Below are positions 18,661-27,994 of a stretch of 33,096 nt of DNA, piece by piece (position 1 is the stretch's first letter; each line of letters begins with the position of its first letter). This DNA is from Albidovulum sp. Its GTDB lineage: Bacteria; Pseudomonadota; Alphaproteobacteria; Rhodobacterales; Rhodobacteraceae. Under the pieces are notes generated by a model, which ran no database searches, was not told the origin of the DNA, and worked only from the letters and a program-made list of their open reading frames with translations. The stretch covers positions 1 to 33,096 of the forward strand of contig WFVA01000107.1 in the NCBI GenBank assembly GCA_015491895.1, read 5' to 3'. Position numbers and translations under genes: made by a program.

Positions 18661-19830
18661 ATGACGCCGGCCGCGCGCATCGCGGCCGCGATCGGAATTC
18701 TCGATCGCATCGAGGCCGGAGAGCCTGCGGAAAAGGCGCTGACGGGCTGGGCGCGGCGGAGCCGTTTCGCCGGCTCGAAGGATCGCGCGGCGGTGCGCGA
18801 TCACGTGTTTGACGTGCTGCGCTGCCGCCGCTCCTGCGCCGCGCTCGGGGGCGGCGAGAGCGGGCGGGCGCTGATGCTCGGCCTTCTGCGCCGCAAGGGT
18901 CTTGATCCGGGTGAAGTCTTCACCGGCGAGGGCCACGCCCCGGCGCCCCTCACCCCCGAAGAGCGCCGGGCCGGGCGCCCGCCCGAAGGCGCCGAGGCGC
19001 TCGACATGCCCGATTGGCTCCTGCCCGGTCTCACCGCCGCGCTCGGCGGGGATCTTGAGGAGGTCTGCCGCCTGTTTCAGGCCCGCGCGCCGGTCTGGCT
19101 GCGGGTGAACGAGCGGCGGTGCAGCCGTGAGGAGGCGCGGGCGCTGCTGGCGCGGGAGGGGATTGTGGCGCGCCCGTCCGAAAGGGTGAAAACTGCCTTG
19201 GAAGTTATTGAAAATGCACGCCGTATAAAGCAGTCGGAAGCATGGAAGACCGGCTGCGTGGAACTTCAGGATCTGAATTCCCAGGCGCTCTGCGCGGATC
19301 TTCCGCTCGGGGCGGCGCGGGTGCTCGATTACTGCGCCGGCGGCGGCGGCAAGGTGCTGGCGCTCGCGGCCCGCGCGCCGGAGGGGCAGTATCTTGCCCA
19401 TGACGCCGATTTCGCCCGCATGAAGGATCTGCCGATCCGCGCCGCACGGGCCGGGGCCGAGGTCCGGCTTGTCAAGCCCGGCGAGGCCGGGGCGGCGGCG
19501 CCCTTCGATCTGGTGCTGTGCGATGTGCCCTGTTCGGGCTCCGGCGCCTGGCGGCGCAGCCCGGAGGGGAAATGGCGGCTGGATGCCGGGAGGCTTGAGG
19601 AATTGATGAAGACCCAGTCGGAAATCCTTGATAAGGCGAAAAAACTCGTTTCCGAGGCCGGTGAGATCGCCTATGCCACCTGCTCGCTTCTCACCGGCGA
19701 GAACGAGGCGCGTATCGATGCCTTCCTGGCGGCCAATCCCGGCTGGGAATGCCGCGAAAGCCGCCGCTATTCCCCCCTTTCCGGCGGCGACGGCTTCTTT
19801 CTCGCAAGGCTTGTGCGAAAGCCACGCTGA
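18661..19830 (+). CDS. RsmB/NOP-family RNA m5C methyltransferase
   Basis: 389 residues. The SAM site reads VLDYCAGGGGKVLALAA, and the two family cysteines are C291 in DVPCSGSGAWRR (motif IV) and C341 in YATCSLL (motif VI), so the enzyme should form 5-methylcytosine in RNA, probably rRNA. There is an N-terminal helical region, but I cannot tell whether it is a full NusB-like domain as in E. coli RsmB. The start ATG 18661 has only a weak SD, suggesting read-through from guaB 45 bases upstream. The exact RNA target is not deducible. Confidence 0.9.
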   Translation: MTPAARIAAAIGILDRIEAGEPAEKALTGWARRSRFAGSKDRAAVRDHVFDVLRCRRSCAALGGGESGRALMLGLLRRKGLDPGEVFTGEGHAPAPLTPEERRAGRPPEGAEALDMPDWLLPGLTAALGGDLEEVCRLFQARAPVWLRVNERRCSREEARALLAREGIVARPSERVKTALEVIENARRIKQSEAWKTGCVELQDLNSQALCADLPLGAARVLDYCAGGGGKVLALAARAPEGQYLAHDADFARMKDLPIRAARAGAEVRLVKPGEAGAAAPFDLVLCDVPCSGSGAWRRSPEGKWRLDAGRLEELMKTQSEILDKAKKLVSEAGEIAYATCSLLTGENEARIDAFLAANPGWECRESRRYSPLSGGDGFFLARLVRKPR

Positions 19831-19884
19831 AAGAAACATTTTGAAACAACCTTCAGTTGTGATTTCATTGTTTTCGCCCGAGGG

Positions 19885-19899
19885 TTAATCCTGGATTAA
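19885..19899 (+). promoter_or_regulatory. Perfect CtrA-type box upstream of cckA
   Basis: TTAATCCTGGATTAA at 19885-19899 is TTAA-N7-TTAA and also a perfect 7+1+7 palindrome. It lies 65 bases upstream of the cckA start. The spacing is exactly that of full CtrA sites; control of cckA by CtrA would make a feedback loop. Inference from motif only. Confidence 0.6.
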
Positions 19900-19964
19900 G
19901 GTTTTCGCGCGGAAATGTCCTTGCCCGCGAATCGCAAGGGCATGTTTTGCAAGGGAGGGTCCAG

Positions 19965-22949
19965 GTGGCGAATTCCACGGCGGCAGCTGAAAACCGGGCG
20001 GATGATCGGCAGGGTGCCCCGGCAGCCTTCTTCCCGCGCCCGGCTCTCGCCGCGATACCGGGTGTGGGGCTGATGGCGGCGGCCTGGTTCGTGGAGAGCG
20101 CCATGCTGGCAATGATCCTCCTCGGATCCGGGGCGGCGATCTTGTTCATGGTGATGATCGCGCTTGCGCTTTCGGGCTGGCGACGGCGTCTGGAAAAGCG
20201 TGAGGCGGCGGCGCTCACGCGCTTTGTCGAGCATGATACGTCCCCGGGTTTCCTCACCGATGCGGAAGGCGAGATCCGCTATCAGAACGAAGCCGCGCGT
20301 GAACGCTTCGACGATCAGATCGGCCGGACGCTCGCCCATGCCCTGCGCGACAATTTCGCCAATCCCGGCGCCATCATCTACCGCCTCCAGATGCGCGCCG
20401 GCGCACAAGGCGCCGCGCGCGAGGATATCGTCACCCGGCGCGGCCACATCCGGCTGGCCGTGCATCAGGTGGGCGAAAGCCGTTTCCTGTGGCGGCTGGA
20501 AGACATGGGGCTGCGCAACATGAACAGCCGCGGTGCCGAGACCCTCAGCCTGCCGATGCTGACGGCAAGCCGCTCCGGCACGATTCTCTTCATGAACGAA
20601 GCCATGCGCACGCTCGTGGGCGGGCGGGTGAAGACGCTCGATCGGGTCTTCAACGAACTGCCCGTGAAAAACGGCCAGGAAAACGTGATCGCCTCGGCGG
20701 AAGGCCCGATCCGCACCCTGGTGGCAGAGCTGGAGGGGCCGTGCGGGCGGCGCGAGATCTATCTCCTGCCGGGAAGCGAGGGCGGGCTTTCGCATGACGG
20801 AAGCTGGCAGTTCTTCGATCAGCTTCCCGTGCCGCTCATGAAGATCGCGCCGGGCGGTAAGGTGCTGCTTGCCAACAGACGGGCGCGCAAGCTTCTCGAT
20901 TACAACGAGAGGCAGGGGGAGGAGGATGTATATCTCTCCGACCTCGTGGAGGGGCTTGGCCGGCCGATCGGCGAATGGCTGCGCGAAGCGGCCTCGGGGC
21001 GCGGGCTCGGTCGCAGTGAGGTTCTTCAGGCCAAGCGCCCCGAGCAGGAGATCTTCCTGCAGTTCAGCCTCAGCCGGGTGATCGAGGATGGCGAGCCGGT
21101 GCTGGTTGCCGTCCTGACGGATGCGACCGAACTGAAGACTCTGGAGGCGCAGTTCGTGCAGAGTCAGAAGATGCAGGCGATCGGCCAGCTGGCCGGGGGG
21201 GTGGCCCATGATTTCAACAATCTGCTGACGGCGATTTCCGGCCACTGCGATCTCCTTCTGCTGCGCCATGATCAGGACGACATGGATTATGCCGATCTCA
21301 TGCAGATCCATCAGAATGCCAATCGTGCGGCCAGCCTCGTCGGTCAGCTGCTCGCCTTCTCCCGCAAGCAGAACCTGCGCCCCGAGATGCTGGATCTGCG
21401 CGAAACACTTTCCGATCTTACCCATCTGCTCAATCGTCTGGTGGGGGAAAAGGTCACGCTCTCCTTTTCCCACGATCCCGGCCTGCATCCGATCCGGGCC
21501 GACAAGCGCCAGCTCGAGCAGGTGCTGATGAATCTCGTTGTCAATGCGCGCGATGCGATGCCCGGGGGCGGAGAAATCCGCATCGAAACCTTCGATACCA
21601 CCCTGCGCGAGCCGCTGAAGCGCGATCGTGCCACGGTGCCGGCGGGGAATTATGTCGTCGTGAAGGTTTCCGATCAGGGCGTGGGTATCGCGCCCGACAA
21701 GATCAACAAGGTTTTCGAGCCCTTCTACACGACCAAGCGCACGGGCGAAGGCACCGGGCTCGGGCTCTCGACCGCTTACGGCATTGTCAAGCAGACGGGG
21801 GGCTTCATCTTTGTCGACAGCGTGCCGGGCAATGGCACCTGTTTCACCCTCTATTTCCCTGCCTGTGAGGGGGAGGGGGCCGTGGCACCCTTGTCCGGGA
21901 TCGCGGATCAAGAGCATGATTCCCCCGAGGTTGTCCCTCCTGAAGAAAATGGCGGGCGCCCGCAGGCCCGGCTCCTTCAGGCGGAGGGAGATCAGATTGC
22001 GGAAGATCTTTCGGCAAAATCCGCAGAACTTTCCCAATGGCCGGCTCAGGCCCGGAACGGGGCTGATGATCCGGCGCATGTCCCGGCAGAAGCCATGGAC
22101 TCCGGCCCCGAAATGCCCCCCGGCGGGGAAGAACCGGCAGATGTGCCATTCGTACTGACCGATGCGTTTGCCGTAGAGGGCGGCAAATGGAGAGAGGAAG
22201 GCGAGGAAAGTGAGGCACCACCTTTGAAGGGAAGCCGGGGGCAAGAAGAACCGGGTGATGGGGAAATCGCATTGTTTTCGCGCCATCTTGCCGATCGCGG
22301 GAAAGATGCATTCGAAAGTGAAACGGCTTCCTTGCAAAGCGATACGGAAGATGCTTCTTCAGCCTGCCCGCCGGATGATGAAGCTTATGAAATAGGCCCG
22401 CCGCAGCCGGCCTTGCTGCCGCCGGGAGCGCAATCCGCCGGTGCCGCCCAGGATGTGAAATCCGGAATGCTCCCGCATGGCGAAATGGCGAAGGGCCAGA
22501 AAAGCGAAGAGGAGTGTGTTTCGCGTGCTCTGGCCGGAATCCTGGAACAACAAGGTAATCAGGATGCGGACCGGGGCGCGCAGGCCGGGGCGGTTGTGCT
22601 CCTGGTGGAGGATGAGGCGCCGGTGCGTGCTTTCGCCTCCCGCGCTCTCAGGATGCGCGGCTTCACGGTGCTTGAAGCGGAAAGTGCGGAAGAAGCCCTG
22701 AAGATACTCGATCAATCCGATCTGTCGGTAGACATATTCGTGACCGATGTCATCATGCCGGGGATGGATGGGCCGAGCTGGGTGCGAAAGGCGCTGGAAA
22801 AACGCCCCGGGGTGAAGGTCGTGTTCGTATCCGGTTACGCCGAGGATGATTTCTCGGAGAACCAGGCCAGGATACCGAATTCCGTCTTCCTGCCCAAACC
22901 GTTCTCTCTGAGCGAGCTGACGAGCACCGTGCAGCAGCAATTGCACTGA
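19965..22949 (+). CDS. cckA: Hybrid histidine kinase CckA with unusually long linker
   Basis: 994 residues from GTG 19965, chosen for its AAGGGAGG SD at 19951-19958. Two membrane helices (~28-71) are followed by PAS-like regions (~85-390), a DHp domain with H415 in [17 protein letters not shown], an ATPase ([40 protein letters not shown]) and a C-terminal receiver with D928 ([11 protein letters not shown]). This is the CckA pattern: the enzyme feeds phosphate through ChpT to CtrA. Residues ~632-872 between ATPase and receiver are an acidic, Pro/Gly/Gln-rich linker with no recognisable domain, far longer than the few tens of residues usual in CckA. The frame stays open, so I do not think it is a frameshift. 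Confidence 0.92.
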   Translation: MANSTAAAENRADDRQGAPAAFFPRPALAAIPGVGLMAAAWFVESAMLAMILLGSGAAILFMVMIALALSGWRRRLEKREAAALTRFVEHDTSPGFLTDAEGEIRYQNEAARERFDDQIGRTLAHALRDNFANPGAIIYRLQMRAGAQGAAREDIVTRRGHIRLAVHQVGESRFLWRLEDMGLRNMNSRGAETLSLPMLTASRSGTILFMNEAMRTLVGGRVKTLDRVFNELPVKNGQENVIASAEGPIRTLVAELEGPCGRREIYLLPGSEGGLSHDGSWQFFDQLPVPLMKIAPGGKVLLANRRARKLLDYNERQGEEDVYLSDLVEGLGRPIGEWLREAASGRGLGRSEVLQAKRPEQEIFLQFSLSRVIEDGEPVLVAVLTDATELKTLEAQFVQSQKMQAIGQLAGGVAHDFNNLLTAISGHCDLLLLRHDQDDMDYADLMQIHQNANRAASLVGQLLAFSRKQNLRPEMLDLRETLSDLTHLLNRLVGEKVTLSFSHDPGLHPIRADKRQLEQVLMNLVVNARDAMPGGGEIRIETFDTTLREPLKRDRATVPAGNYVVVKVSDQGVGIAPDKINKVFEPFYTTKRTGEGTGLGLSTAYGIVKQTGGFIFVDSVPGNGTCFTLYFPACEGEGAVAPLSGIADQEHDSPEVVPPEENGGRPQARLLQAEGDQIAEDLSAKSAELSQWPAQARNGADDPAHVPAEAMDSGPEMPPGGEEPADVPFVLTDAFAVEGGKWREEGEESEAPPLKGSRGQEEPGDGEIALFSRHLADRGKDAFESETASLQSDTEDASSACPPDDEAYEIGPPQPALLPPGAQSAGAAQDVKSGMLPHGEMAKGQKSEEECVSRALAGILEQQGNQDADRGAQAGAVVLLVEDEAPVRAFASRALRMRGFTVLEAESAEEALKILDQSDLSVDIFVTDVIMPGMDGPSWVRKALEKRPGVKVVFVSGYAEDDFSENQARIPNSVFLPKPFSLSELTSTVQQQLH

Positions 22950-22974
22950 GGGCAGCTTGCGCGCGCTCAGTGCA
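22942..22974. terminator. Shared stem-loop over two convergent stop codons
   Basis: TGCACTGAG (22942-22950) and CTCAGTGCA (22966-22974) are perfect 9-base arms around a 15-base loop. Each arm contains the final His codon and stop codon of one gene, cckA on the plus and the sulfotransferase-like gene on the minus strand. It probably acts as a bidirectional terminator or 3' protection, though no T tract follows. Confidence 0.55.
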
Positions 22975-23563
22975 GGGCCTTTTCCCAGAGTTCGAAATCC
23001 GGCTGCAGGGCCGTGCGCAGGCATGCCGCCGTTTCCGGGGAAAGCCTGCCGGTGCGTGGAGGCGAGGCGTTCACGTTCGGCAGAGAGATCTCCATGCCGA
23101 GGCGTTCGGCCAGAAAATCCACGAGTCTTTCAAGTGTCTCGTAACGAAAAAGGTGATCGACCCCGGCCTTGCCCTGGCGGGCGTCTAGGAAGCGCGCCTG
23201 GGAGCCCACTCGTGCATGTTCCGGTTGCGGTTCACGGAGATAATCCCTTACGAAATCATCGAAATCCAGTTCCCCGGCATATTGCGGTCTTCCGGCGATT
23301 TCGGGGCGTGAGCGATATCGCCACCAACTGGCGAGCCAGCTTTCCGGGTTGCGAATCACGGCAACGGTTTCGTACCGGCCAGATTTTTCCTCCTCGAGCA
23401 GATGGCGGAAATGGCGCTCGAATCTGCGCAGAGGCATGTGTTTCATGCGTGGGGGCGCGGTGAGTGCAATCTCCGCATGTGGCGCAAGCACATTTTCGAG
23501 CGCCGAACTTGCGGTTTTGGGCACTGCCAGCAGCACCAGGCGCGCCTTGGGAAAGATCAGCAT
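22967..23563 (-). CDS. Small sulfotransferase-like protein
   Basis: 198 residues from ATG 23563, which has a GGGAGG SD. The N-terminus has a beta strand and a P-loop-like VPKTASSALENVL (residues ~14-26), the 5'-phosphosulfate motif of sulfotransferases. VIRNPESWLASWWRYRSR matches the 3'-phosphate motif. It is shorter than most sulfotransferases, and the acceptor is unknown. In roseobacters I recall close relatives next to recA, often mislabelled gamma-glutamyl kinase; I do not accept that name since no kinase motif is seen. No signal peptide. It converges on cckA, with 17 bases between the stops. Confidence 0.7.
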   Translation of the reverse strand: MLIFPKARLVLLAVPKTASSALENVLAPHAEIALTAPPRMKHMPLRRFERHFRHLLEEEKSGRYETVAVIRNPESWLASWWRYRSRPEIAGRPQYAGELDFDDFVRDYLREPQPEHARVGSQARFLDARQGKAGVDHLFRYETLERLVDFLAERLGMEISLPNVNASPPRTGRLSPETAACLRTALQPDFELWEKALH

Positions 23564-23652
23564 TCGGCCTCCCTTGTGGTGCAAGAAGGGGGATATTCAT
23601 CGGTAACTACTCGTTAAAATCTCGTCGATAAAGATGGATGTGTAAAATTATA

Positions 23653-23681
23653 TTGAAATGTTCTCTTTTTGGTCCCATAAA
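23653..23681 (+). promoter_or_regulatory. Candidate recA promoter
   Basis: TTGAAA (23653-23658), a 17-base spacer and CATAAA (23676-23681) form a sigma70-like promoter about 75 bases upstream of recA. A degenerate LexA half-site pair GTTC-N7-GGTC (23660-23674) lies in the spacer. Confidence 0.5.
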
Positions 23682-23690
23682 GGCGCAAGA

Positions 23691-23705
23691 GAACAACATA
23701 AGAAC
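23691..23705 (+). promoter_or_regulatory. SOS (LexA) box of recA
   Basis: GAACAACATAAGAAC is a perfect GAAC-N7-GAAC direct repeat, the alphaproteobacterial SOS box, placed just downstream of the candidate -10 and 49 bases before the recA start. LexA bound here would block recA transcription, as is established for alphaproteobacteria. Confidence 0.8.
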
Positions 23706-23753
23706 ACATGCGAGATTGCCGTTTCGCGGCGGCTGTGAAATAAGGATGGAAAG

Positions 23754-24839
23754 ATGGCAATGGCGGAAGTTCTGAAGATGAGCGAAAAACGTAACCCCGA
23801 CAAGCAGAAGGCTCTCGATTCCGCATTGGCGCAGATCGAGCGGCAGTTCGGCAAGGGCTCGATCATGAAGCTTGGCGGCGAAAACCCCATTGCCGAGATC
23901 GAAGCCACTTCCACGGGCTCGCTCGGGCTTGATATCGCGCTGGGCATCGGCGGCCTGCCCAAGGGGCGCATCATCGAAATCTACGGCCCCGAAAGCTCGG
24001 GCAAGACGACGCTGGCGCTGCATGTGATCGCCGAGGAGCAGAAGAAGGGCGGGGTATGCGCCTTCGTGGATGCCGAACATGCGCTCGATCCCCTTTATGC
24101 GCGCAAGCTCGGCGTGGATCTCGACGAGCTTCTGATCAGCCAGCCCGATACCGGCGAGCAGGCGCTCGAAATCACCGATACGCTGGTGCGCTCGGGCGCG
24201 GTTTCGGTGGTGGTGGTGGACAGCGTTGCCGCGCTCACCCCCAAAAGCGAGCTTGAGGGCGACATGGGCGACAGCAGCGTGGGCGTGCACGCCCGCCTGA
24301 TGAGCCAGGCCATGCGCAAGCTCACCGGCTCGATCAGCCGCTCCAACTGCATGGTGATCTTCATCAACCAGATCCGCATGAAGATCGGCGTGATGTTCGG
24401 CAGCCCCGAAACCACCACTGGCGGCAATGCGCTGAAATTCTATTCCTCCGTGCGCCTCGATATCCGCCGCATCGGCCAGATCAAGGATCGTGATGAGGTT
24501 GTGGGCAATACGACCCGCGTCAAGGTGGTGAAGAACAAGGTCGCGCCGCCCTTCAAGCAGGTGGAATTCGATATCATGTATGGCGAGGGCATCTCCAAGA
24601 TGGGCGAGCTGATCGATCTCGGCGTGAAGGCCGGGGTGGTGGAGAAATCCGGCGCCTGGTATTCCTATGGCGACGAACGTATCGGCCAGGGGCGCGAAAA
24701 CGCCAAGGCCTTCCTGCGCGAACACCCCGCCATGGCCCATGAGATCGAGGACAGGATCCGCGCCGCCCACGGGCTCGATTTCGATGCCCCCCCGCCCGAG
24801 GCGGAAGGGGCCGGCGGCGGGGATGTGCTCGAGGTCTAG
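23754..24839 (+). CDS. recA: Recombinase RecA
   Basis: 361 residues. RecA forms filaments on single-stranded DNA, drives strand exchange, and triggers LexA cleavage. Walker A (GPESSGKTT) begins near residue 78, [25 protein letters not shown] and the L2 loop region ([22 protein letters not shown] split over residues ~190-215) are all present. The C-terminal tail is acidic and Gly-rich as in alphaproteobacterial RecA. The ATG at 23754 has AGGA at 23743-23746. It is transcribed alone, between an SOS-type promoter and a strong terminator. Confidence 0.98.
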   Translation: MAMAEVLKMSEKRNPDKQKALDSALAQIERQFGKGSIMKLGGENPIAEIEATSTGSLGLDIALGIGGLPKGRIIEIYGPESSGKTTLALHVIAEEQKKGGVCAFVDAEHALDPLYARKLGVDLDELLISQPDTGEQALEITDTLVRSGAVSVVVVDSVAALTPKSELEGDMGDSSVGVHARLMSQAMRKLTGSISRSNCMVIFINQIRMKIGVMFGSPETTTGGNALKFYSSVRLDIRRIGQIKDRDEVVGNTTRVKVVKNKVAPPFKQVEFDIMYGEGISKMGELIDLGVKAGVVEKSGAWYSYGDERIGQGRENAKAFLREHPAMAHEIEDRIRAAHGLDFDAPPPEAEGAGGGDVLEV

Positions 24840-24868
24840 GCCCGGGCCGCCTTGCTCCGCTCAATTGA

Positions 24869-24892
24869 AGGCCGGGCACGCATGCCCGGCCT
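24869..24892 (+). terminator. recA intrinsic terminator
   Basis: AGGCCGGGCA (24869-24878), loop CGCA, TGCCCGGCCT (24883-24892): a perfect 10-base GC stem, followed by TTTCGCGTTTC. It is 30 bases after the recA stop. Confidence 0.85.
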
Positions 24893-24981
24893 TTCGCGTT
24901 TCTCCTTCCCTGTGGACACCCGCCCGCCTTGGCGATAATCAGGGCAAAGCCAGAGAAACCCCCGACAAAGAGCCAGAAAAC

Positions 24982-27642
24982 ATGCCGAGTCTGAACGAAA
25001 TCCGCTCGAGTTTCCTCGATTTCTTCGCCAGGAACGATCACGAGGTGGTGCCAAGCTCGCCCCTCGTGCCGCGCAATGATCCGACGCTGATGTTCGTCAA
25101 TTCCGGCATGGTGCAGTTCAAGAATCTCTTTACCGGCGTCGAGACCCGCGATTACAGGCGCGCCACCACGGCGCAGAAATGCGTGCGCGCCGGGGGCAAG
25201 CACAATGATCTCGACAACGTCGGCTACACGCTGCGCCATCACACCTTCTTCGAGATGCTCGGCAATTTCTCCTTTGGCGATTACTTCAAGGAGCGTGCCA
25301 TTCCGCTCGCCTGGGAGATGCTGACGAAGGAGCTCGACATCCCGAAAGAGCGCCTTCTGGTGACGGTCTATCACACCGACGACGAGGCGGCGGCGCTCTG
25401 GAAGAAGGTCGCTGGGCTCCCTGACGAGCGCATCATCCGCATCGCCACGGACGACAATTTCTGGATGATGGGCCCCACCGGCCCCTGCGGGCCTTCCTCC
25501 GAGATCTTCTTCGATCACGGCGAGGGGATCCCGGGCGGCCCGCCGGGCAGCCCCGATGAGGATGGCGATCGCTTCGTCGAGATCTGGAACCTCGTGTTCA
25601 TGCAATACGAGCAGTTCGGGGACGGCCGGCGCGAATCGCTCCCCAATCAGTCCATCGATACCGGCATGGGGATCGAGCGGGTGGCGGCGCTTCTTCAGGG
25701 CACGCCCGACAATTACGCCACCGATCTGATGCGCGCCCTGATCGAGGCCTCGGCCAATGTGACCTCCACCGATCCCGATGGCGCGGGGCGCATCCATCAC
25801 CGGGTGATCGCCGATCACCTGCGCTCCACCTCCTTCCTGATCGCCGACGGGGTGATGCCCTCCAACGAGGGGCGCGGCTATGTGCTGCGCCGCATCATGC
25901 GCCGCGCCATGCGCCATGCCCATCTGCTGGGGGCGAAGGATCCGGTGATGCACCGCCTCGTGCCCGAACTGGTGGCGCAGATGGGGCAGGCCTATCCCGA
26001 GCTTGGCCGCGCCAAGCCGCTGATCGAGGAAACGCTTCTCCTCGAGGAAACCCGCTTCAAGCAGACGCTCGATCGCGGCCTGCGGCTGCTGGACGAGGAG
26101 CTTTCGCGCCTCCCCGAAGAGGCCCCGCTTCCCGGCGAGGCGGCCTTCCGGCTTTACGATACCTACGGCTTTCCGCTGGATCTGACGCAGGACGCGCTGC
26201 GAGAGAAGGGCCGCGCGGTGGATGTGGCGGGCTTCGATGCGGCGATGGCGGCGCAGAAGGAAAAGGCGCGCGCGGCCTGGGCCGGCTCGGGCGAGGCGGC
26301 GGATGCGAAGATCTGGTTCGAGCTGGCCGAAGAGCACGGGGCGACGGAATTCCTCGGCTATGACACCGAGATCGCCGAGGGCCAGATCCTCGCGCTGGTG
26401 AAGGATGGCAAAGAGGTCAAATCCGCGAAGGCGGGCGAGCAGGTGCAGATCGTGGTGAATCAGACGCCCTTTTACGCCGAAAGCGGCGGCCAGGTTGGCG
26501 ATACCGGGCTTCTCGCCACCGAAACAGGCAGTGCCCGCATCACCGATACGCAGAAGGCGGCGGGGGTGTTCATCCATTTTGCCGAGGTGCAGAGCGGCGA
26601 AATCGCGCGCGGTGAGGCGGCGAAGCTCGAGGTGGATCACGCGCGCCGCAGCGCCATCCGGGCGCACCACTCGGCCACGCATCTCCTGCACGAGGCGCTG
26701 CGCGAGACGCTGGGCGAGCATGTGGCCCAGCGCGGCAGCCTCAATGCCGAGGATCGCCTGCGCTTCGATTTCAGCCACAACAAGGCGCTGACGGGCGAGG
26801 AAATGCGCAAGATCGAGTGGGAGGTCAATGAATACATCCGCCAGAACACCCCGGTCGAAACCCGGATCATGACCCCGGACGAGGCCCGCGAGATCGGCGC
26901 GCAGGCGCTTTTCGGCGAGAAATACGGCGATGAGGTGCGGGTGGTTTCGATGGGCCGGAAGGCCAATTCCGGCAAGGGGCTCGATCGTGAAACCTACTCG
27001 ATCGAGCTTTGCGGCGGCACGCATGTGAAGCGCACCGGGGATATCGGCATGTTCGTGCTCCTGGGCGACAGCGCCTCGAGCGCAGGCGTGCGCCGGATCG
27101 AGGCGCTGACGGGCGAGGCGGCGCAGCGCCATATCGATGAAACCCGCCGCCTGCTGGCCGCGGCGGCGAATGCGGCCAGGGCGCCCGCGGGCGAGCTGCC
27201 GGAGCGGGTGAAGGCGCTGCAGGAGGAGCGGCGCACGCTTTCGGGCGAGGTGGAGCGGCTGCGCCGCGAAGTTGCGCTCGGGGGCGGTGGCGGCGCGGGG
27301 CCAGGGCCCGAGGAGGTGAACGGCATCCCCTTCCTCGCGCAGAAGCTTGAAGGGGTTTCGGGCAAGGATCTGCCCGCGCTCATCGATGCGCAGAAGGAGA
27401 AGCTCGGCTCGGGCGTGATCCTGCTGATCGCCGAGGCGGGGGGCAAGGCGGCGGTGGCCGCGGGGGTGACGGAGGATCTGACGGATCGCGTCTCTGCCGT
27501 GGATATCGTGCGCGCGGCGGTGGCGGCGCTTGGCGGCAAGGGCGGGGGCGGGCGCCCCGACATGGCGCGCGGCGGTGGCCCAGATGCGGCGAAGGCCGAT
27601 CAGGCCATTGAAGCGGCGAAGAAAATTCTGGAGGAGGTGTGA
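24982..27642 (+). CDS. alaS: Alanyl-tRNA synthetase
   Basis: 886 residues, full length for the family. It charges tRNA-Ala and clears Ser/Gly mischarging. The class II catalytic domain starts at [21 protein letters not shown] with motif 2 around [13 protein letters not shown]. The editing domain has the zinc-type residues H563-SAT-H567 and C677-GGT-H681. The C-terminal region has a coiled coil ([20 protein letters not shown]) and a Gly-rich C-Ala domain ([15 protein letters not shown]). A start at 24982 has only a weak SD. It lies 142 bases after recA, behind that gene's terminator, and is coupled closely to the small DUF1330 gene. Confidence 0.97.
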   Translation: MPSLNEIRSSFLDFFARNDHEVVPSSPLVPRNDPTLMFVNSGMVQFKNLFTGVETRDYRRATTAQKCVRAGGKHNDLDNVGYTLRHHTFFEMLGNFSFGDYFKERAIPLAWEMLTKELDIPKERLLVTVYHTDDEAAALWKKVAGLPDERIIRIATDDNFWMMGPTGPCGPSSEIFFDHGEGIPGGPPGSPDEDGDRFVEIWNLVFMQYEQFGDGRRESLPNQSIDTGMGIERVAALLQGTPDNYATDLMRALIEASANVTSTDPDGAGRIHHRVIADHLRSTSFLIADGVMPSNEGRGYVLRRIMRRAMRHAHLLGAKDPVMHRLVPELVAQMGQAYPELGRAKPLIEETLLLEETRFKQTLDRGLRLLDEELSRLPEEAPLPGEAAFRLYDTYGFPLDLTQDALREKGRAVDVAGFDAAMAAQKEKARAAWAGSGEAADAKIWFELAEEHGATEFLGYDTEIAEGQILALVKDGKEVKSAKAGEQVQIVVNQTPFYAESGGQVGDTGLLATETGSARITDTQKAAGVFIHFAEVQSGEIARGEAAKLEVDHARRSAIRAHHSATHLLHEALRETLGEHVAQRGSLNAEDRLRFDFSHNKALTGEEMRKIEWEVNEYIRQNTPVETRIMTPDEAREIGAQALFGEKYGDEVRVVSMGRKANSGKGLDRETYSIELCGGTHVKRTGDIGMFVLLGDSASSAGVRRIEALTGEAAQRHIDETRRLLAAAANAARAPAGELPERVKALQEERRTLSGEVERLRREVALGGGGGAGPGPEEVNGIPFLAQKLEGVSGKDLPALIDAQKEKLGSGVILLIAEAGGKAAVAAGVTEDLTDRVSAVDIVRAAVAALGGKGGGGRPDMARGGGPDAAKADQAIEAAKKILEEV

Positions 27643-27644
27643 AG

Positions 27645-27929
27645 ATGGCTGTCTATGCGATGGTGCATATCGATGTGAAAGATCCCGAGGCCTATGCGCG
27701 CTATGCCGAGCTTGCCGGCCCGGCGGTGGCGAAATACGGCGGCGAGTTTCTGGCGCGGGGCGGAGAATGCCGGCAGATGGAAGGCAAGGGGCGCGCGCGC
27801 AACGTGATCATCCGTTTCGCGGACATGGACACGGCGCTCGCCTTCTACAATTCGCCCGAGTATCAGGAGGCGCTTGCGCACGGGCTTCCGGCCTCGGAGC
27901 GGGAATATTGCTTCGTCGAAGGCGTTTAG
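27645..27929 (+). CDS. DUF1330 family protein
   Basis: 94 residues, a dimeric ferredoxin-like alpha/beta fold typical of DUF1330 (YAMVHIDVKDPEAYARYAEL, then VIIRFADMDTALAFYNSPEYQEA). Its molecular function is not known. The ATG at 27645 sits two bases after the alaS stop, with GGAGGAGG at 27630-27637 inside the end of alaS, so it is co-expressed with alaS. I recall the same neighbour pair in many Rhodobacteraceae. It is followed by a hairpin at 27937-27957. Confidence 0.9.
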   Translation: MAVYAMVHIDVKDPEAYARYAELAGPAVAKYGGEFLARGGECRQMEGKGRARNVIIRFADMDTALAFYNSPEYQEALAHGLPASEREYCFVEGV

Positions 27930-27936
27930 TGCAGAA

Positions 27937-27957
27937 GCGGGGGCTCTCTGCCCCCGC
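27937..27957. terminator. Hairpin between alaS-DUF1330 and typA
   Basis: GCGGGGGC (27937-27944), loop TCTCT, GCCCCCGC (27950-27957): a perfect 8-base stem between two convergent genes. No T run follows on the plus strand, so Rho-independent termination is uncertain. Confidence 0.5.
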
Positions 27958-27994
27958 ACCCCCGAGGATATGTATGGACCAATGACGAAGGCGA

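Noticed and set aside
19896-22337. Very long open frame opposite cckA, including its linker
   Set aside because: No recognisable domain, and cckA domains on the other strand are intact on both sides.
21858-22580. Frameshift or inserted gene within cckA
   Set aside because: The frame stays open for ~240 codons and resumes in the receiver domain without a shift; no start, SD or separate domain is seen.
22967-23563. Gamma-glutamyl kinase annotation for the small gene beside recA
   Set aside because: No amino-acid kinase motif; the two phosphosulfate-binding motifs support a sulfotransferase-like fold.
24574-27132. 852-residue open frame opposite recA/alaS
   Set aside because: Antisense shadow of two unambiguous genes.
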